DNA of 64,000 nt, from contig NC_083371.1 in the NCBI RefSeq assembly GCF_029542785.1, positions 1,350,236 to 1,414,235 of the forward strand, in the 5' to 3' direction. The notes under the pieces are model-generated. The model was not told where the DNA came from. It made no database searches and saw nothing but the letters and a program-made list of their open reading frames with translations. The translations under genes were made by a program, and so were the position numbers. Shown in pieces: positions 10,901 through 20,694 of this stretch; position 1 is the stretch's first letter, and every line of letters begins with the position of its first letter. Source of the stretch: Malassezia japonica (lineage: Eukaryota > Basidiomycota > Malasseziomycetes > Malasseziales > Malasseziaceae).

Positions 10901-12141
10901 CGCCCCAGATCAGGCCTTCGCAGCCATTCCTGCAGGGCTCGCCCGGCGCACGCCCTGGCCAGCCTTTCCCGCAGCAGGGATCGCCCAACGCACGCCCGCC
11001 CCAGGGACCGCTCTCGCCCCCGGGGCCGCCCGGCACCCGCGGACCGCAGGGATCGCCGCTCGGCCAAGCACCGGGCGCACGTCCCCTGCAGGGGCCGACC
11101 GATGCACCGGGTATGCGCCCCGGCGACGGACCCGCGCCGCTTCCGCCCTTTGGCCAGCCGCAAAACGCACAGGGTCAGCCCGGTGCGCGTCCGCCCTTGG
11201 GCCAGGCCGCACAGCCCGGCATGCCGCCGGGCCATGCGCCAGGCGCACGTCCGCCGGGCCAGCCCAACCAGCCGGGCCTGCCACCGAGTATGCCTGGCCA
11301 GGGCCCCGGCACTCGCTCGCCCTTTGGCCAGGCGGCGCAGCCTGGCATGCCGCCGGGCCAGGGCCCTGGCGCGCGTCCTGCGCCCAACCAGCCGGTGCAG
11401 CCTGGCCTGCCGCCGAGCGCCCCCGGCCAAGCCCCTGGCGCACGTCCGCCGTTTGGCCAGGCGCCCGGTGCGCGTCCTCCGACGCCCCAAGGGCCGTGGC
11501 AGGGCCCCGCGCGTCCGCCGCTCGGTCTTTTGCCGCCGCAAGGATCCGGGCCCCAGGCCCAAGCCGGCGGCCGCCCGGCCCCGCAAGGGCTGCCCGGCAG
11601 CAATCCGTTTGCACCTGGCGCTCGCCCCCCTGGCGCACCGCTTGGCCCGAATGCTACGGGCCAGCGTCCTCCTGGCGCGCCGCTCGGCCTCGCCGCGCCT
11701 AGTGGTGCGCCCGGCGCGCCGCCCGGCCCCGGCAACGACTCGATTCGCCCGGTGCTGGCAGGCTTCCGCCCCAGCGGCGCACCCGGCGCGCCCCCGTCGA
11801 GTGGTGCACCCACTTCTCCGAGCCTTCCCAATCCGTTTGGTGCGGGCCCCGAGTCGAAAGGTGGGCCCGGCGCTCCTACGTCTGGTCCTGGCGCCATGCG
11901 CCCTGGCGCGCCGCCTGGCCCTGGGGCGGTGCGCCCCGGTGCGCCGCCCGGCGCTGGAGCGGTGCGTCCTGGCGCGCCGCCTGGTCCTGCACCGGGTTCA
12001 ACGCCCGGCACGGCGCCGCCCGCAGGCAGCGCCAGCGCCCCCAAGCCCGAGTCGTCAGCCGATCCCAAGACGTCGATCGACGTGCCTTCCGAGGCCGGAT
12101 CGGACGGCAAGAAACTGCGCAAGTGGTTCGGGCTTGGATAA
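7906..12141 (+). CDS. SKT5: Sel1-repeat protein like Skt5/Chs4, chitin synthase regulator, with long Pro-rich tail
   Basis: This is a single exon of 1411 aa. In yeasts Skt5/Chs4 activates chitin synthase III at the bud neck. The N-terminal third is Pro/Gly/Ala-rich. A helical block (about residues 340-685) begins LLSHTQTLDMYRKNAKKSNDPQ and carries tandem Sel1-type repeats, for example DSQYLIGDCYANGFGT, DAAYRAGTCYEKGWG, AKAEYACGYFAEMGVGT and NRAHQRLSSLSGY. About 550 residues follow of degenerate Pro/Gly/Gln/Ala repeats (PGARPP, GQPQ, PPQG types; roughly 10430-12000). The tail ends KLRKWFGLG, with no CaaX box, whereas the S. cerevisiae protein is prenylated. It is much longer than the yeast protein (about 700 aa) because of the two low-complexity arms. 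Confidence 0.85.
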   Translation: MSQASGAGTNPPKVETQAVGSARRGAAPAVVPDTKNTAPIVVPGGAERPEGPIARPTPGTTPLPAALQGQPPVIPYMQSRPMEPGALVPSNTRPPYGAPPSRPPVLGPMGGAPGAPRPGAPPSVRPPPFLGGAVGGGAPMPARPPFLGAPGRNSPGGAPGAPGAPGTPGVPSALRSGPPAALPPNSGVPSGANASPGRAPPSAARPPPSPAKEGPSRANAPALAPLNTAALSGTSTPAEQTQSTVTSPTQSFILERHTNIQPTMPNPLGGDSLPNASAKDSAASRAGFSTLAGGTGNGPVPSDAKGSPLTTTSPTAAPADGPLLDHSHLQPGETVSLLSHTQTLDMYRKNAKKSNDPQLNYELAVFMLDVAHSLEATPSDPEQEAATEREALIKEATSILKKLADRGHCDSQYLIGDCYANGFGTPKGKQDFGQAYSYFTLAAKHGHPDAAYRAGTCYEKGWGCRRDAAKAVQFYRKAASQGHPGAQYRLGTAELNGELGLKRSAREGVKWLKRSAESATPEFPHALHELALLHEKGIHNVLFADPEYSCELLAMAGEMGYAPSAYKLGVNYEYGRMGCPQDGGLSIHMYNIAAQQNHKEACFALTAWYLVGAPGILPQSDTEAYLWAKRAAEQGLAKAEYACGYFAEMGVGTKKDLSEAKGWYILAAEHGDNRAHQRLSSLSGYAAKKVSAGQQSPSDESSAVIVQPLSAPFPGSPVNGSTRSLGVLKYPTPKAMRETQAFQRDLHYQALVAVTNERERSKEREALGITSPKATSPTSNQFGAPRGANTFLTGSMPRPVRPSNPPKERAASATRSPKPGNGEPIRMIQAGPRAGFAPLPPKPEPEPEPEAKPETKPQSPNAGVVPGAFPGAASPPSGARPFGQPQNQPLGAQPRPGQPQGAPGQQPPPGQPRPPQAAPQGSPAPGRPPQGSPAPGRPPQGPPGQQRPPQGPQTPQGPQGPQAPAGALGRPQGPPGQQRPPQGALPPPSGPGARPPSGSPQIRPSQPFLQGSPGARPGQPFPQQGSPNARPPQGPLSPPGPPGTRGPQGSPLGQAPGARPLQGPTDAPGMRPGDGPAPLPPFGQPQNAQGQPGARPPLGQAAQPGMPPGHAPGARPPGQPNQPGLPPSMPGQGPGTRSPFGQAAQPGMPPGQGPGARPAPNQPVQPGLPPSAPGQAPGARPPFGQAPGARPPTPQGPWQGPARPPLGLLPPQGSGPQAQAGGRPAPQGLPGSNPFAPGARPPGAPLGPNATGQRPPGAPLGLAAPSGAPGAPPGPGNDSIRPVLAGFRPSGAPGAPPSSGAPTSPSLPNPFGAGPESKGGPGAPTSGPGAMRPGAPPGPGAVRPGAPPGAGAVRPGAPPGPAPGSTPGTAPPAGSASAPKPESSADPKTSIDVPSEAGSDGKKLRKWFGLG
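10430..12010 (+). repeat. Degenerate Pro/Gly/Gln-rich minisatellite inside the Sel1-repeat gene
   Basis: The DNA coding the C-terminal arm of the Skt5-like gene is made of imperfect repeats of units coding PGARPP, GQPQ, PPQG and PGAPPGPGAVR. Examples are two near-identical 30-bp blocks at about 10661-10720 and three related units at about 11890-11990. Length variation between strains would be expected. Confidence 0.6.
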
Positions 12142-12185
12142 GATATACAACGAATTAATAGCATGAACTGTCTAGATGTAGAATT

Positions 12186-13850
12186 CTAATCATTCAGCTG
12201 CTCCAGCGTCTTTTGGCCCAAGAGGTACTCGAGCAGGCGGAACGACGCGCCAGGCGCGTAGCGCGGAAGCATGTGGCCGGCCTTTTCCAGGACAAAGAAG
12301 GTGAGGCCACGCTCCGTCTGGTAGTAGCCCTCCTCCTGGCCGTTGGTCAGCAGCTTCTGCTTCGGAGGGCTCTGGAAGCCCTGCTTGCCGTGCCACGTCA
12401 TGTTCTGGAGCGCAAGGGCTGTACCATTGTACAGCACAACAAAGTCGTACGTGCCGTGGCCGACCATCGTACGGTTGCTCTTCTCAATCACGCGCGAAAG
12501 CACCTCGGGCACAGGGTAGCCCGTCTTGGCATTCTTCATCGTCTTGAACGGCTTGTCGGACGCGCACTGCATCCAGGACACGTTCGTGGGGGCGTGGATA
12601 AACTCCTTCACGCCAGTCATGTTGTTGAAGTAGTTCGTGGCGCTGCTCTTCTCGACCGTCGCGTTCATGCCCAGCGCATCCACCGAGCACGCCTTGTTCA
12701 GGATATAGTACGGCGACGTGCAGGGGTTGTTCTTGCGCAGAATCTTTTGCAGGTGCTTGTACGGCGAAAAGCTCTCGTTCAGCTGCTTGGGCAGCTGGAT
12801 GGGGCCCTTGGGGGGGTACACCAGATTGTCCCGCATAAAGGTACTGATGCCATTCTGCTTACCAATCTGCTCCAGTTCCTGCACCTGCTCTTGCGTAAAG
12901 TTGAGCAGCTTGGCATGCGAGAGACCAAATTCCACTGCACCCACTTCCTTCGTCACAACATTAGGTGCAAAGAGCGGATCCGTAATCAGGATACCTTGCA
13001 GATCCATGCCGGCTGCCTTGTTCTCCGTCTCGTTCTTGTAGATCTGGTCGGCCATGAAGGGGACAAACTTCCCGGCAAAGCTCTCACCACCAATCCACAT
13101 ACGCTTGCCGTGCAGCTTGGGGAAGTTTTTGTACAGGTTCAACAGGAAACCGTTAAAGTCCTCCGCAACCTCCTCCATGGACTGGTTCTTCGCGGCGCCA
13201 AGCGCAAAGCCAGTACCGGCGGGCTGGTCAATCCAAACAACGTTGGCCAGCTTCGACCAGGTCTGGGGAGCAGGCTTCGCAACATACGTGACGGGGTCAA
13301 ACGACAGCGGGCCGTTTTCGCCCATCAGCGAGCTCAGCGCAGAGCAGCCGGGACCGCCGTTCATCCAGAAAATAACATCATCATGGCCAACGTCGCCCGT
13401 CGCAGGGAACATCCAGAAGTAAATGTTGCGCGTCTCATCCGACTTGTTGCTCACTGGCAAGTTGCCGGCCCACGAGGGGGGGATGTCAAAGGACGTGTTG
13501 GGGAGGCGCATGCCCACTTCAAACTTCTTGGTGTCGTTCGAGCCAAGAATAGCACGGAGCTTCGGCTCATCATATGTGTTGGCCGTCGTGTTCGTGGTAC
13601 CGGTGCCGTTTGTGTGTGTGGTGCCGTTCGCACCGCCAGCCACGCTCGAGCTGGCGGGGGCACTGCTGCTACTAGCGCTGGTCGCACTGCTGCTGGGGCT
13701 GCTCGCAGCTGCTGCACTGGTCGCACTGCTGCTGGAGCTGCTTGCGATGCTAGAGCTGCTTGCGCTTTCAGTGCTGTTGCCTGCGGTGGCAGCCAGGGAC
13801 TGGACAACTGCTAGGACCAAGGCACAGACGAGTGCGATATGGAGCTGCAT
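12186..13850 (-). CDS. Secreted serine carboxypeptidase (S10), tandem copy 1, Ser-rich linker
   Basis: This intronless gene encodes 554 aa. The start is the ATG at 13850, which opens a clear signal peptide (MQLHIALVCALVLAVVQSLA). An unusual Ser/Ala-rich linker (about residues 30-80) follows, then the S10 peptidase domain. Visible are PPSWAGNLPVS, LNGGPGCSALSS, the nucleophile Ser in WIGGESFAGKF (about residue 257), the Asp in GHGTYDFVV and the His in EKAGHMLPRYAP. Many N-x-S/T sites suggest glycosylation. It most resembles copy 2 (KKFEV against KQFEV before the domain), but it lacks the intron that copy 2 has at that point and uses GC-rich codons. A TATA-like TTATAAAA lies about 35 bp upstream. 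Confidence 0.93.
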   Translation of the reverse strand: MQLHIALVCALVLAVVQSLAATAGNSTESASSSSIASSSSSSATSAAAASSPSSSATSASSSSAPASSSVAGGANGTTHTNGTGTTNTTANTYDEPKLRAILGSNDTKKFEVGMRLPNTSFDIPPSWAGNLPVSNKSDETRNIYFWMFPATGDVGHDDVIFWMNGGPGCSALSSLMGENGPLSFDPVTYVAKPAPQTWSKLANVVWIDQPAGTGFALGAAKNQSMEEVAEDFNGFLLNLYKNFPKLHGKRMWIGGESFAGKFVPFMADQIYKNETENKAAGMDLQGILITDPLFAPNVVTKEVGAVEFGLSHAKLLNFTQEQVQELEQIGKQNGISTFMRDNLVYPPKGPIQLPKQLNESFSPYKHLQKILRKNNPCTSPYYILNKACSVDALGMNATVEKSSATNYFNNMTGVKEFIHAPTNVSWMQCASDKPFKTMKNAKTGYPVPEVLSRVIEKSNRTMVGHGTYDFVVLYNGTALALQNMTWHGKQGFQSPPKQKLLTNGQEEGYYQTERGLTFFVLEKAGHMLPRYAPGASFRLLEYLLGQKTLEQLND

Positions 13851-14870
13851 AGTGGGGCTTCCAACAGTCAAGGCTTCTGACACTTTTATAAGGAAATCGG
13901 CTGCATCTCCATGTCAAGGATTTACCGGCGTCCGTTTCTGTTACTATCATGAGTGGCTCGTATCTTACACTGTGCCTAGGCTAACCTTGGTATATGATGT
14001 AACCAGTGGATTTCCCGACGCGAGAAGACACTATACCTGCATGGCGCACGGGCTTTCCATCTCGGAATACCAAGTTGACAAATCACTGGCCAATCAGATT
14101 TTGTATTTTCTGGATGATCGGCGGGGAGGCACAGCCCCACCTTAGGGGCGTTCGCCGATAGCAGATGAGAGGACCGGCCCTGCACTGCACTGCATCGAAA
14201 CACGCAGCGAAGGTTCACGTACCGGTTGTCAATGTGGGTGTAGCACTATTTGCAGGACAACCTGCCCTGGCAATTCCGGCTCAGTAACGAAAATGTGCAC
14301 AGTCTCTCCCACTGCGAACAAAATAAGCTCATAGCACTGTCAGAGAACGTGTATTCGCGATATATATATGGTACACTACCCAGCAAACCGTCGAACCCCA
14401 AAATGAAATTTCCAATAGCTGTTTCGCTCAATTCGGAGATACCATAACGTAGAGGGGGCGATTATCCAGACTTCAAACCACCTATGCATATAAGAGATTT
14501 CTAGGCAGCATGGCTGACACATAACTACACTTTGTCTAGTTGCATTGTGTTGAGAAATCTTATGTTAAAACGGTGGAGGCGCATGGCCCAGCTACCGTTC
14601 TTCCAAATTTGGTAGATGGTTTGAACTTGGCGTTAACCATGACGACAAACGTCCGATATTCATTAGGCAATCGGTCTATCAACAAACGGACTAGTTTGAC
14701 TTAGTTTGTTGCGCTCTCTGGATTGGTATGATTCAATTATCATGCTACTATGAAACACAAGCTTGGCATTGTTGTTGGTTTACTTTAACAGAACACTTTA
14801 AATAGTATGGACCATGAAAACGGATCGGTACGAGCCATCATTATGACGAAGTAATTCTCATTGATCGGGT
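13851..14870. other. AT-rich intergenic gap between carboxypeptidase copies 1 and 2
   Basis: This 1,020-bp gap holds the promoter of copy 1 at its left end, including TTTTATAA at 13884-13891. From about 14240 onward the DNA is clearly more AT-rich than the flanking housekeeping genes. Only short random frames occur. I see no gene, RNA or mobile element in it. A near-match (GGTGGAGG) to the recurrent promoter element lies near 14570. Confidence 0.5.
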
Positions 14871-16384
14871 TCACGTATTAATATCATCCTCCTCAATTTG
14901 GCCGAGTAGGAACCTGAGGAGCTGAGAAGCAGCTTTAGGTGCATAGGCAGGCACCATATGACCTGCGCCCTTGATTACAACAAAGGTAAGGTTCCGCTCG
15001 GTTTGGTAGTAGCCTTTCTTCTCACCATCGACTGACAATGTTTTGCTAGGAGGGTGCTGGAACCCTTGCTTTCCGTGCCAAGTCATGTTTTGAATGGCAA
15101 GAGCACTTCCGTTGAACAACACAACATAATCGTGTGTTCCATGTTGGACGATAGTTTTCTTGCTCTTTTCAATGACTTTCCCAAAAACATCGGGAACAGG
15201 ATAATTGGTGTTTGCAGTCTTCATGATTTTAAAATTAGGGTGTTGAGAGCATTGCACCCAAGATATGTTAGGCTGAGCGTTGATTGCAGCAACCACGGGA
15301 GGATGATGGAAGTAACCCAGTGGGAAAGTAGCTTGAGTAGTCATGTTGGCACCGAGAGCGTCCAACGTGCCACAAGGGCTCTTGTTGACTGTATAATAGG
15401 GTGAAAAGCAAGGGTTGTGCGACATAATCATCTGCTTGAGATGATCGTAGGGCGAGAAAGTAGTGTTCAGGTTCGGAGGAATGGAAATCGGCCCTTTAGG
15501 AGGATACGTCAAGTGATCGCGCACAAAATGGCGAATTCCGTTCTGCTCCCCGATCTGTTCAAGCTCGTGTACTTCATCACTTGTGAGGTTCAACTCCTTC
15601 TGATAAGCAAGTCCATAGTCAACGGAAGGAAGTTCTTTTGTGACGACATTTGGAGCGAAAAGAGGGTCATCCACGTTCACACCCTGAAGAAGAATGCCAG
15701 CCTTTGTATTTTCCTCTTCGTTATTGTAAATCCAGTTAGCCATGTGTGGTATGTACTTTCCAGCAAAGCTTTCTCCTGTAATCCACAGGCGCTTTCCTTG
15801 CAGCTTGGCAAATTTGGCGTAAAGCTGAAGCAAAAAACCATTAAATTCTTGGGCAACTTCTTCCATCGTTTGATTCTTGGGTGTGCCAAGCGAAAACCCG
15901 ACACCGGCAGGCTGATCAATCCAGATAATGTTTGCATACTGTGTCCATGTATCAGGGTTGGCTTTGGCTTCATATGTAATAGGATCCAACATCACCGGAC
16001 CATTCTCTTCCAATGTAGCACTTAACGAAGAACAACCCGGACCACCATTCAGCCAAATGACAACATCATCATGACCAATGTCGCCCGTAGCAGGGAACAT
16101 CCAAAAGTATAGTTGACGATCTTCTCCAGGATTCCCTGACACAGGGATATTCCCCGCCCACGAAGGTGGAATGGGGAAGGACACATTGGGCAGCCAGGTT
16201 GATACTTCAAACTCTGAACGGTTAGCGATGACCTTTAGGGTAGATACACACGCTTAGTTGAATTGTCACCCAGAATATTCCTCAGTCTTGCATACTCCTT
16301 TGGATCATATCCAGTGTCATTGTAGCCCAAAACAGTTGAGATCAAGACACTAAGTATGCTTAAGGATAAAAGAGTGAGTATCAT
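14871..16384 (-). CDS. Secreted serine carboxypeptidase (S10), tandem copy 2
   Basis: Exons 16252-16384 and 14871-16213 give 491 aa; the 38-nt intron at 16214-16251 carries a CGCTAAC branch site. Exon 1 codes the signal peptide (MILTLLSLSILSVLISTVLG) and the start of the mature chain. The join reads NSTK-QFEVSTWLPN, matching copy 1. The S10 domain shows PPSWAGNIPVSG, LNGGPGCSSLSA, the Ser in WITGESFAGKYIPHMA, the Asp in QHGTHDYVV and the His in KGAGHMVPAYAP. Codon use is AT-richer than in copy 1. The role is presumably extracellular or vacuolar removal of C-terminal residues. TGTGGAGG stands 162 bp upstream at 16546-16553. Confidence 0.94.
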
Positions 16385-16908
16385 AATGAAGCCAAAAGTC
16401 TACAAGATTAGAGAATGCTGGCCTGGAGTAGGGATATGCAGTAACAATACAGTGTAGCTAGTGCTTGCTTCCTTGGATGAGGATGATGGGGGCGACATTC
16501 TTTGCTCTACCGCACATTAAGTAGGCTGTTAAACCATGTTCATTGTGTGGAGGCGCACGTCCCCATCGTTTATTTTTCAAACAGGGTCATTTGATCATTT
16601 TTGGCGGCAGGGTGACCAAAACCTGACGCCAATTTGATCACGATAGTCCCCAAGATCCAGTAGATTGACTTGAAATTACGGGCGCCAAAATGGCGCACGT
16701 ATTCAGATCGAGCATGCAAGGTAAGATTTACCCCGAGCGAACGAGCTTATCCCCAGTATTGTAATAGGAGTACCGTGATTTGAGACGTTTGGGGTAAAGA
16801 AAAAGAATGGCGCTTGCTTACATATCCTGTAGTATATCCTAAATACAGCTAATGTACACAATGGAATTCAATACAGCTCTATTTTTTAGCGGCAAGCAAA
16901 TTGGAAGT
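16385..16908. other. Intergenic gap between carboxypeptidase copies 2 and 3
   Basis: This 524-bp gap holds the copy 2 promoter and the downstream flank of copy 3. It carries TGTGGAGG at 16546-16553. I see no gene in it. Confidence 0.5.
16546..16553 (+). promoter_or_regulatory. TGTGGAGG element upstream of carboxypeptidase copy 2
   Basis: This is an exact 8-mer TGTGGAGG, 162 bp before the copy 2 ATG. It is one of ten exact copies found in promoters of this window. Confidence 0.45.
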
Positions 16909-18394
16909 TTACTGGTTGATGTCAGACTTGGACGCCTGACCGAGCAGGTACTGCTGCAGTTTGTAAGCAGTCTTGGGCTTGAATTGGGGAATCATGTGCC
17001 CCGAGCCATCCACAAGGACAAAAGTAAGGCCACGTTCTTCTCCCATAACGCCGTGCGTCTTTCCATCGAACTTGAGAGAGGTACTAGGTTTGTTCTGGAA
17101 GCCCATCTGACCGTTCCAAGTCATGTTTTGGATGGCCAGCGCACTACCATTAGCAATGAGCACGTAGTCGTATGTGCCGTGTTGAATAATAGTGCGCTTG
17201 TTCTTCTCAATAACTCCAGGAAGAACGGAACGGTCAGGTGCAGGAGAATAATCCCACTTGCCTTTGGCAGCCTTGAACACATTAGTATCAGTACACTCCG
17301 TCCAAGTCGTGGAAGTGTCCGCGTGGATAGCCTTCTTTAAACCAGGAGTATCGTTGATAAAGTTGTGCTTATCAGCCTCCTGAGTGTTCAGAGGCATCCC
17401 CAATGCATCGTAATTATAGTCACAGTTAGGTTTGATTTCATAAATGCTGAAGCACTTGTTTGCCTTTGTAGCGATATCATTGATAGGCTCCCAGATTGAG
17501 TCAGAGTCATTCCAAGAGGAAGGGACTTCGATTTGACCCTTCGGCGGGTAGTGGAGGTTATCTGCCACATAACTCTCAACGCCAAGCTTCTTTGCTTTTG
17601 AACGAACACTTTCCACGCTGCTTGCATTGACGCCCATCACGCTGTGATACTTTTCAAAGAATTCGAAGGCAGGAGCTTCTTCACCAAGGAAGTCCGTCGT
17701 GAAGGATGGATCATTGATAGCAATGCCTTGGAGATTGATTCCAGAAGCATTTTGAGAGTGGTCATGGATTTCGTTGGCGATATAAGGAATGTATTTGCCA
17801 GCATAGCTCTCACCTGTGAGCCACAGGCGCTTTCCCTTGAGTTCAGAGAAGGTAGAATAGAATTGCTGCAAGAATCCGTAAAACTCTCGTGCAAGATCCT
17901 TTTCACCCTTGATATCTGGTGTACCCTTCGTGAATCCTTCGCCGACCGGGTTCTCAACCCAAACCACGTAAGAGAGATTGGTCCAGGAGTACGGGTTCAA
18001 CTCTGGTTTGGTGTTTTGGCCCATGGGGATCTTGAACGGACCATTCTCTTGGAACAGTCCCTCCAAGGAAGAGCAGCCAGGTCCACCGTTCAGCCAGATC
18101 ACAACATCATTGTGATCGACCTGACCAGCAGGCTCCCAGAGCCAGAAGTACAACTCTCTGCTTTCGTCCTTGTTGTCAGAAATGGGAAGGTTACCGGCCC
18201 AAGAGTGGGGCAACTGGAAAGGAATGCCAGGGATATTTTTGGAAACAAGGAATTCTGTTGTAAGCTATCCTTGAGAGAAGCGTACCCCTAGCCTTCGACG
18301 AGGCAAAGGTTGTATTGCCGGCCTGTACGAATCCAAAGACCGATGTCAGCCCGCCAAAGGCAAGCGTGCGCAGAAGAGCGGAACCAACACGCAT
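16909..18394 (-). CDS. Secreted serine carboxypeptidase (S10), tandem copy 3
   Basis: Exons 18286-18394 and 16909-18254 give 484 aa; the intron at 18255-18285 is 31 nt. Exon 1 codes a signal peptide (MRVGSALLRTLAFGGLTSVF...). The join reads KAR-EFLVSKNIPGIPF, aligning with EFLVS or KFLVS in copy 4. Visible S10 motifs are LPHSWAGNLPIS, LNGGPGCSSLEG, the Ser in WLTGESYAGKYIPYIA, the Asp in QHGTYDYVLIANG and the His in DGSGHMIPQFKP. Copies 3 and 4 are clearly closest to each other, and they share the intron position and the tail GQ-x-D/S. TGTGGAGG stands 179 bp upstream at 18573-18580. Confidence 0.94.
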
Positions 18395-18697
18395 GTTACA
18401 AGAATAGGTTACAATGCCGTGTGACCGAATCTTCACGCAGGCGTACTAATAAGGAGGCACATCACGATACCAATATGAATCAGCTTGATAAGGTACTCGC
18501 TCGTGATAGGACCATTTGATTGCATCGGTTTGGGCGTTTTATCTAGAATTGCCGAAATGGGACGCATGACATTGTGGAGGTAATCAGCCGAGCAGCGCTG
18601 TCCGCCGATCTTTGTCGAGAGGTTGTTAACATGTGCATTCCTTGTATGGACGCAAGAGGGGTGGTGCTAATAACGAGTCATAGAACATATACGGAAG
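18395..18697. other. Intergenic gap between carboxypeptidase copies 3 and 4
   Basis: This 303-bp gap holds the copy 3 promoter with TGTGGAGG at 18573-18580. I see no gene in it. Confidence 0.5.
18573..18580 (+). promoter_or_regulatory. TGTGGAGG element upstream of carboxypeptidase copy 3
   Basis: This is an exact 8-mer, 179 bp before the copy 3 ATG. Confidence 0.45.
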
Positions 18698-20175
18698 TTA
18701 GGAGCTAAGCTCGTCAGCATCCACTTGTCCCAGAAGGTAGCGCTGAAGCTGGTAAGCAACCTTGGGCTTGAATTGAGGGATCATGTGGCCGGAACCGTCG
18801 ACTTGAACATAAGTGAGACCACGCTCCTCAGTCATTACACCCCTCACTTTACCATCAAGCTTCACTGGAGTGTTAGGCTTCCTCTGGAAGCCCATTTGGT
18901 TGTTCCACGTCATGTTCTGAATAGCAAGAGCCGTTCCATTGGCGATGAGCACCATGTCGTATGTTCCGTGCTGGATCACAGTCCGCTTGCTTTTCTCAAT
19001 GACGCCAGGGAGTACGGAACGGTCAGGAGCGGGCGAAATATCAACGTCACGGCCAACAAATACTTTCTTGTCAACACACTCCTGCCACTGGATGTCTTCA
19101 TCTGCGTGAATGGCCTTCTTGAAACCAGGAGTGTCGTTGATGAAGTTGTGTTTCGAGGACTGCTGCGAAGTAAGAGGTTGACCCAGAGCATCTGTGCGGA
19201 AATCGCAGTCCGGCTTAATGTCGTAGATACTAAAGCACTTGTTGGACTTCTGAACAGTCATATACACAGACTGCCAGATGGACTTGGTGTTGTTCCAACT
19301 CGAAGGGACCTTGAGGTGACCGCGAGGGGGGAAGTGCAGATTGTCGCTCACGTAATTCTCGACACCGAGAGACTTAGCTTCTTGGCGAAGCTGTTCGACA
19401 GAATTCGAGTCAACGCCCATGACCTTGTGGTACTGCTCAAAGAACTCGAAAACAGGAGCCTCTTCACCAAGCCAGTTCGTAGTAAACGAGGGGTCATTGA
19501 TGGCAATCCCTTGCAAGTTTATGCCCGAAGCACCCTTGGAGTGCGAATAAACCTCGTTGGCAATGTAGGGGATGTATTTGCCAGCATAACTCTCACCCGT
19601 GATCCAGAGGCGCTTGCCTTGGAGTTCCTTGAAGGTGGAGAAAAACTGTTCAAGGAAACCATAAAACTCCTTGGCAAGACCCTCCTGGCCCTTAATGTCC
19701 GGAGTTCCCTCGGTGAAGCCAACACCGACAGGGTTGTCAATCCAGACCACGTAAGAAAGGTTAGTCCAAGAGTAGGGGTTGGGCACAAGCGTATTTTGAC
19801 CTTGAGGGAACTTGAACGGTCCATTCTCCTCAAAGATTCCGTCCAAAGAAGAGCAACCAGGGCCACCGTTCAGCCAGATGACAACATCATCGTGGCCAAC
19901 AGAACCTGTGGGCCCCCAAAGCCAAAAGAACAGCTCCTTGTTTTCGCCTTTGTTGCCAGAGACAGGCAGGTTACCGGCCCAAGAGTGGGGTAACTCAAAG
20001 GGCACACCCGGAATCTGTTGAGAGACGAGAAATTCTTCAGGGTAAGCTATACATGTCACTTTCACGTACTCTTTGCGGCAGGTGATGTGAAGGTCGCATT
20101 TCCAGAGCCACTTGCATTGACAGAGACTGCGCTCACAGCCAGAAGGCACCATGCCACAGCTTGTTTCCAAAACAT
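18698..20175 (-). CDS. Secreted serine carboxypeptidase (S10), tandem copy 4
   Basis: Exon 1 is 20070-20175 and exon 2 is 18698-20034, giving 480 aa with a 35-nt intron at 20035-20069. Exon 1 codes a signal peptide (MFWKQAVAWCLLAVSAVSVN). The acceptor is ambiguous. Homology with copy 3 favours the AAG at the end of the 35-nt version. An upstream TATAG would give a 23-nt intron (20047-20069) and four extra residues, also in frame. S10 motifs are LPHSWAGNLPVS, LNGGPGCSSLDG, the Ser in WITGESYAGKYIPYIA, the Asp in QHGTYDMVLIANG and the His in DGSGHMIPQFKP. It is the closest relative of copy 3. Its promoter region holds three exact copies of the TGTGGAGG element. Confidence 0.93.
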
Positions 20176-20694
20176 GATTCAGACAAGTGGTGGACAGTGG
20201 CAAACCCCACGGGCGTTAAGTCCAATGTGTCCGACATCCCTTTCTAGTCACCACATTGCTATAAATTTAGCTTACAGGCTATGCAATGCATGGCTTAAAC
20301 GATCTACAAATGTTTAAACCCCAGCTGACATTGGCTGTTTCTGATACCTCCACACATTTACTCAGCGTGACACATGGGACCCATCCAAAATGTGGAGGAG
20401 CTGCGGCTCCCAGAACCTGAGTCGTGTTTCGCCGTTGCACGCGGACCATCGGAACCTCTGTCTGTTCTCCCTCCACATGTAACTGAGGCGCAGTGTGCTT
20501 TTCCGAGAATGGCTCCGATTGGCTAATCTTTTTTCGAAAAGGCCGTGCAGCATCGGCTACGGGGCGTCGATCCAATGGTGGTGGTTAATGCCTCAAGGAA
20601 GAAACCGTAGTGAATTATGCTGGTTCTCTGTAGTATCGAGATACGTGAGATACATAATAACTAGTTTCGCGTCTTTTTGTCCCCAACCCCTACC
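20176..20694. other. Divergent promoter region carboxypeptidase 4 / class 3 lipase
   Basis: This 519-bp region lies between divergent secreted-hydrolase genes. It contains TGTGGAGG three times: 20347-20354 (minus), 20391-20398 (plus) and 20470-20477 (minus). I see no other gene in it. Confidence 0.55.
20347..20477. promoter_or_regulatory. Cluster of three TGTGGAGG elements
   Basis: Exact copies lie at 20347-20354 (minus), 20391-20398 (plus) and 20470-20477 (minus), between two divergent genes for secreted hydrolases. They are 172-300 bp from the carboxypeptidase ATG and 218-348 bp from the lipase ATG. Confidence 0.5.

Noticed and set aside
13851..14870. AT-rich gap as a short regional centromere or replication origin
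   Set aside because: AT-richness alone is not evidence. I found no repeated motif specific to this gap, and it looks like ordinary spacing in the peptidase cluster.
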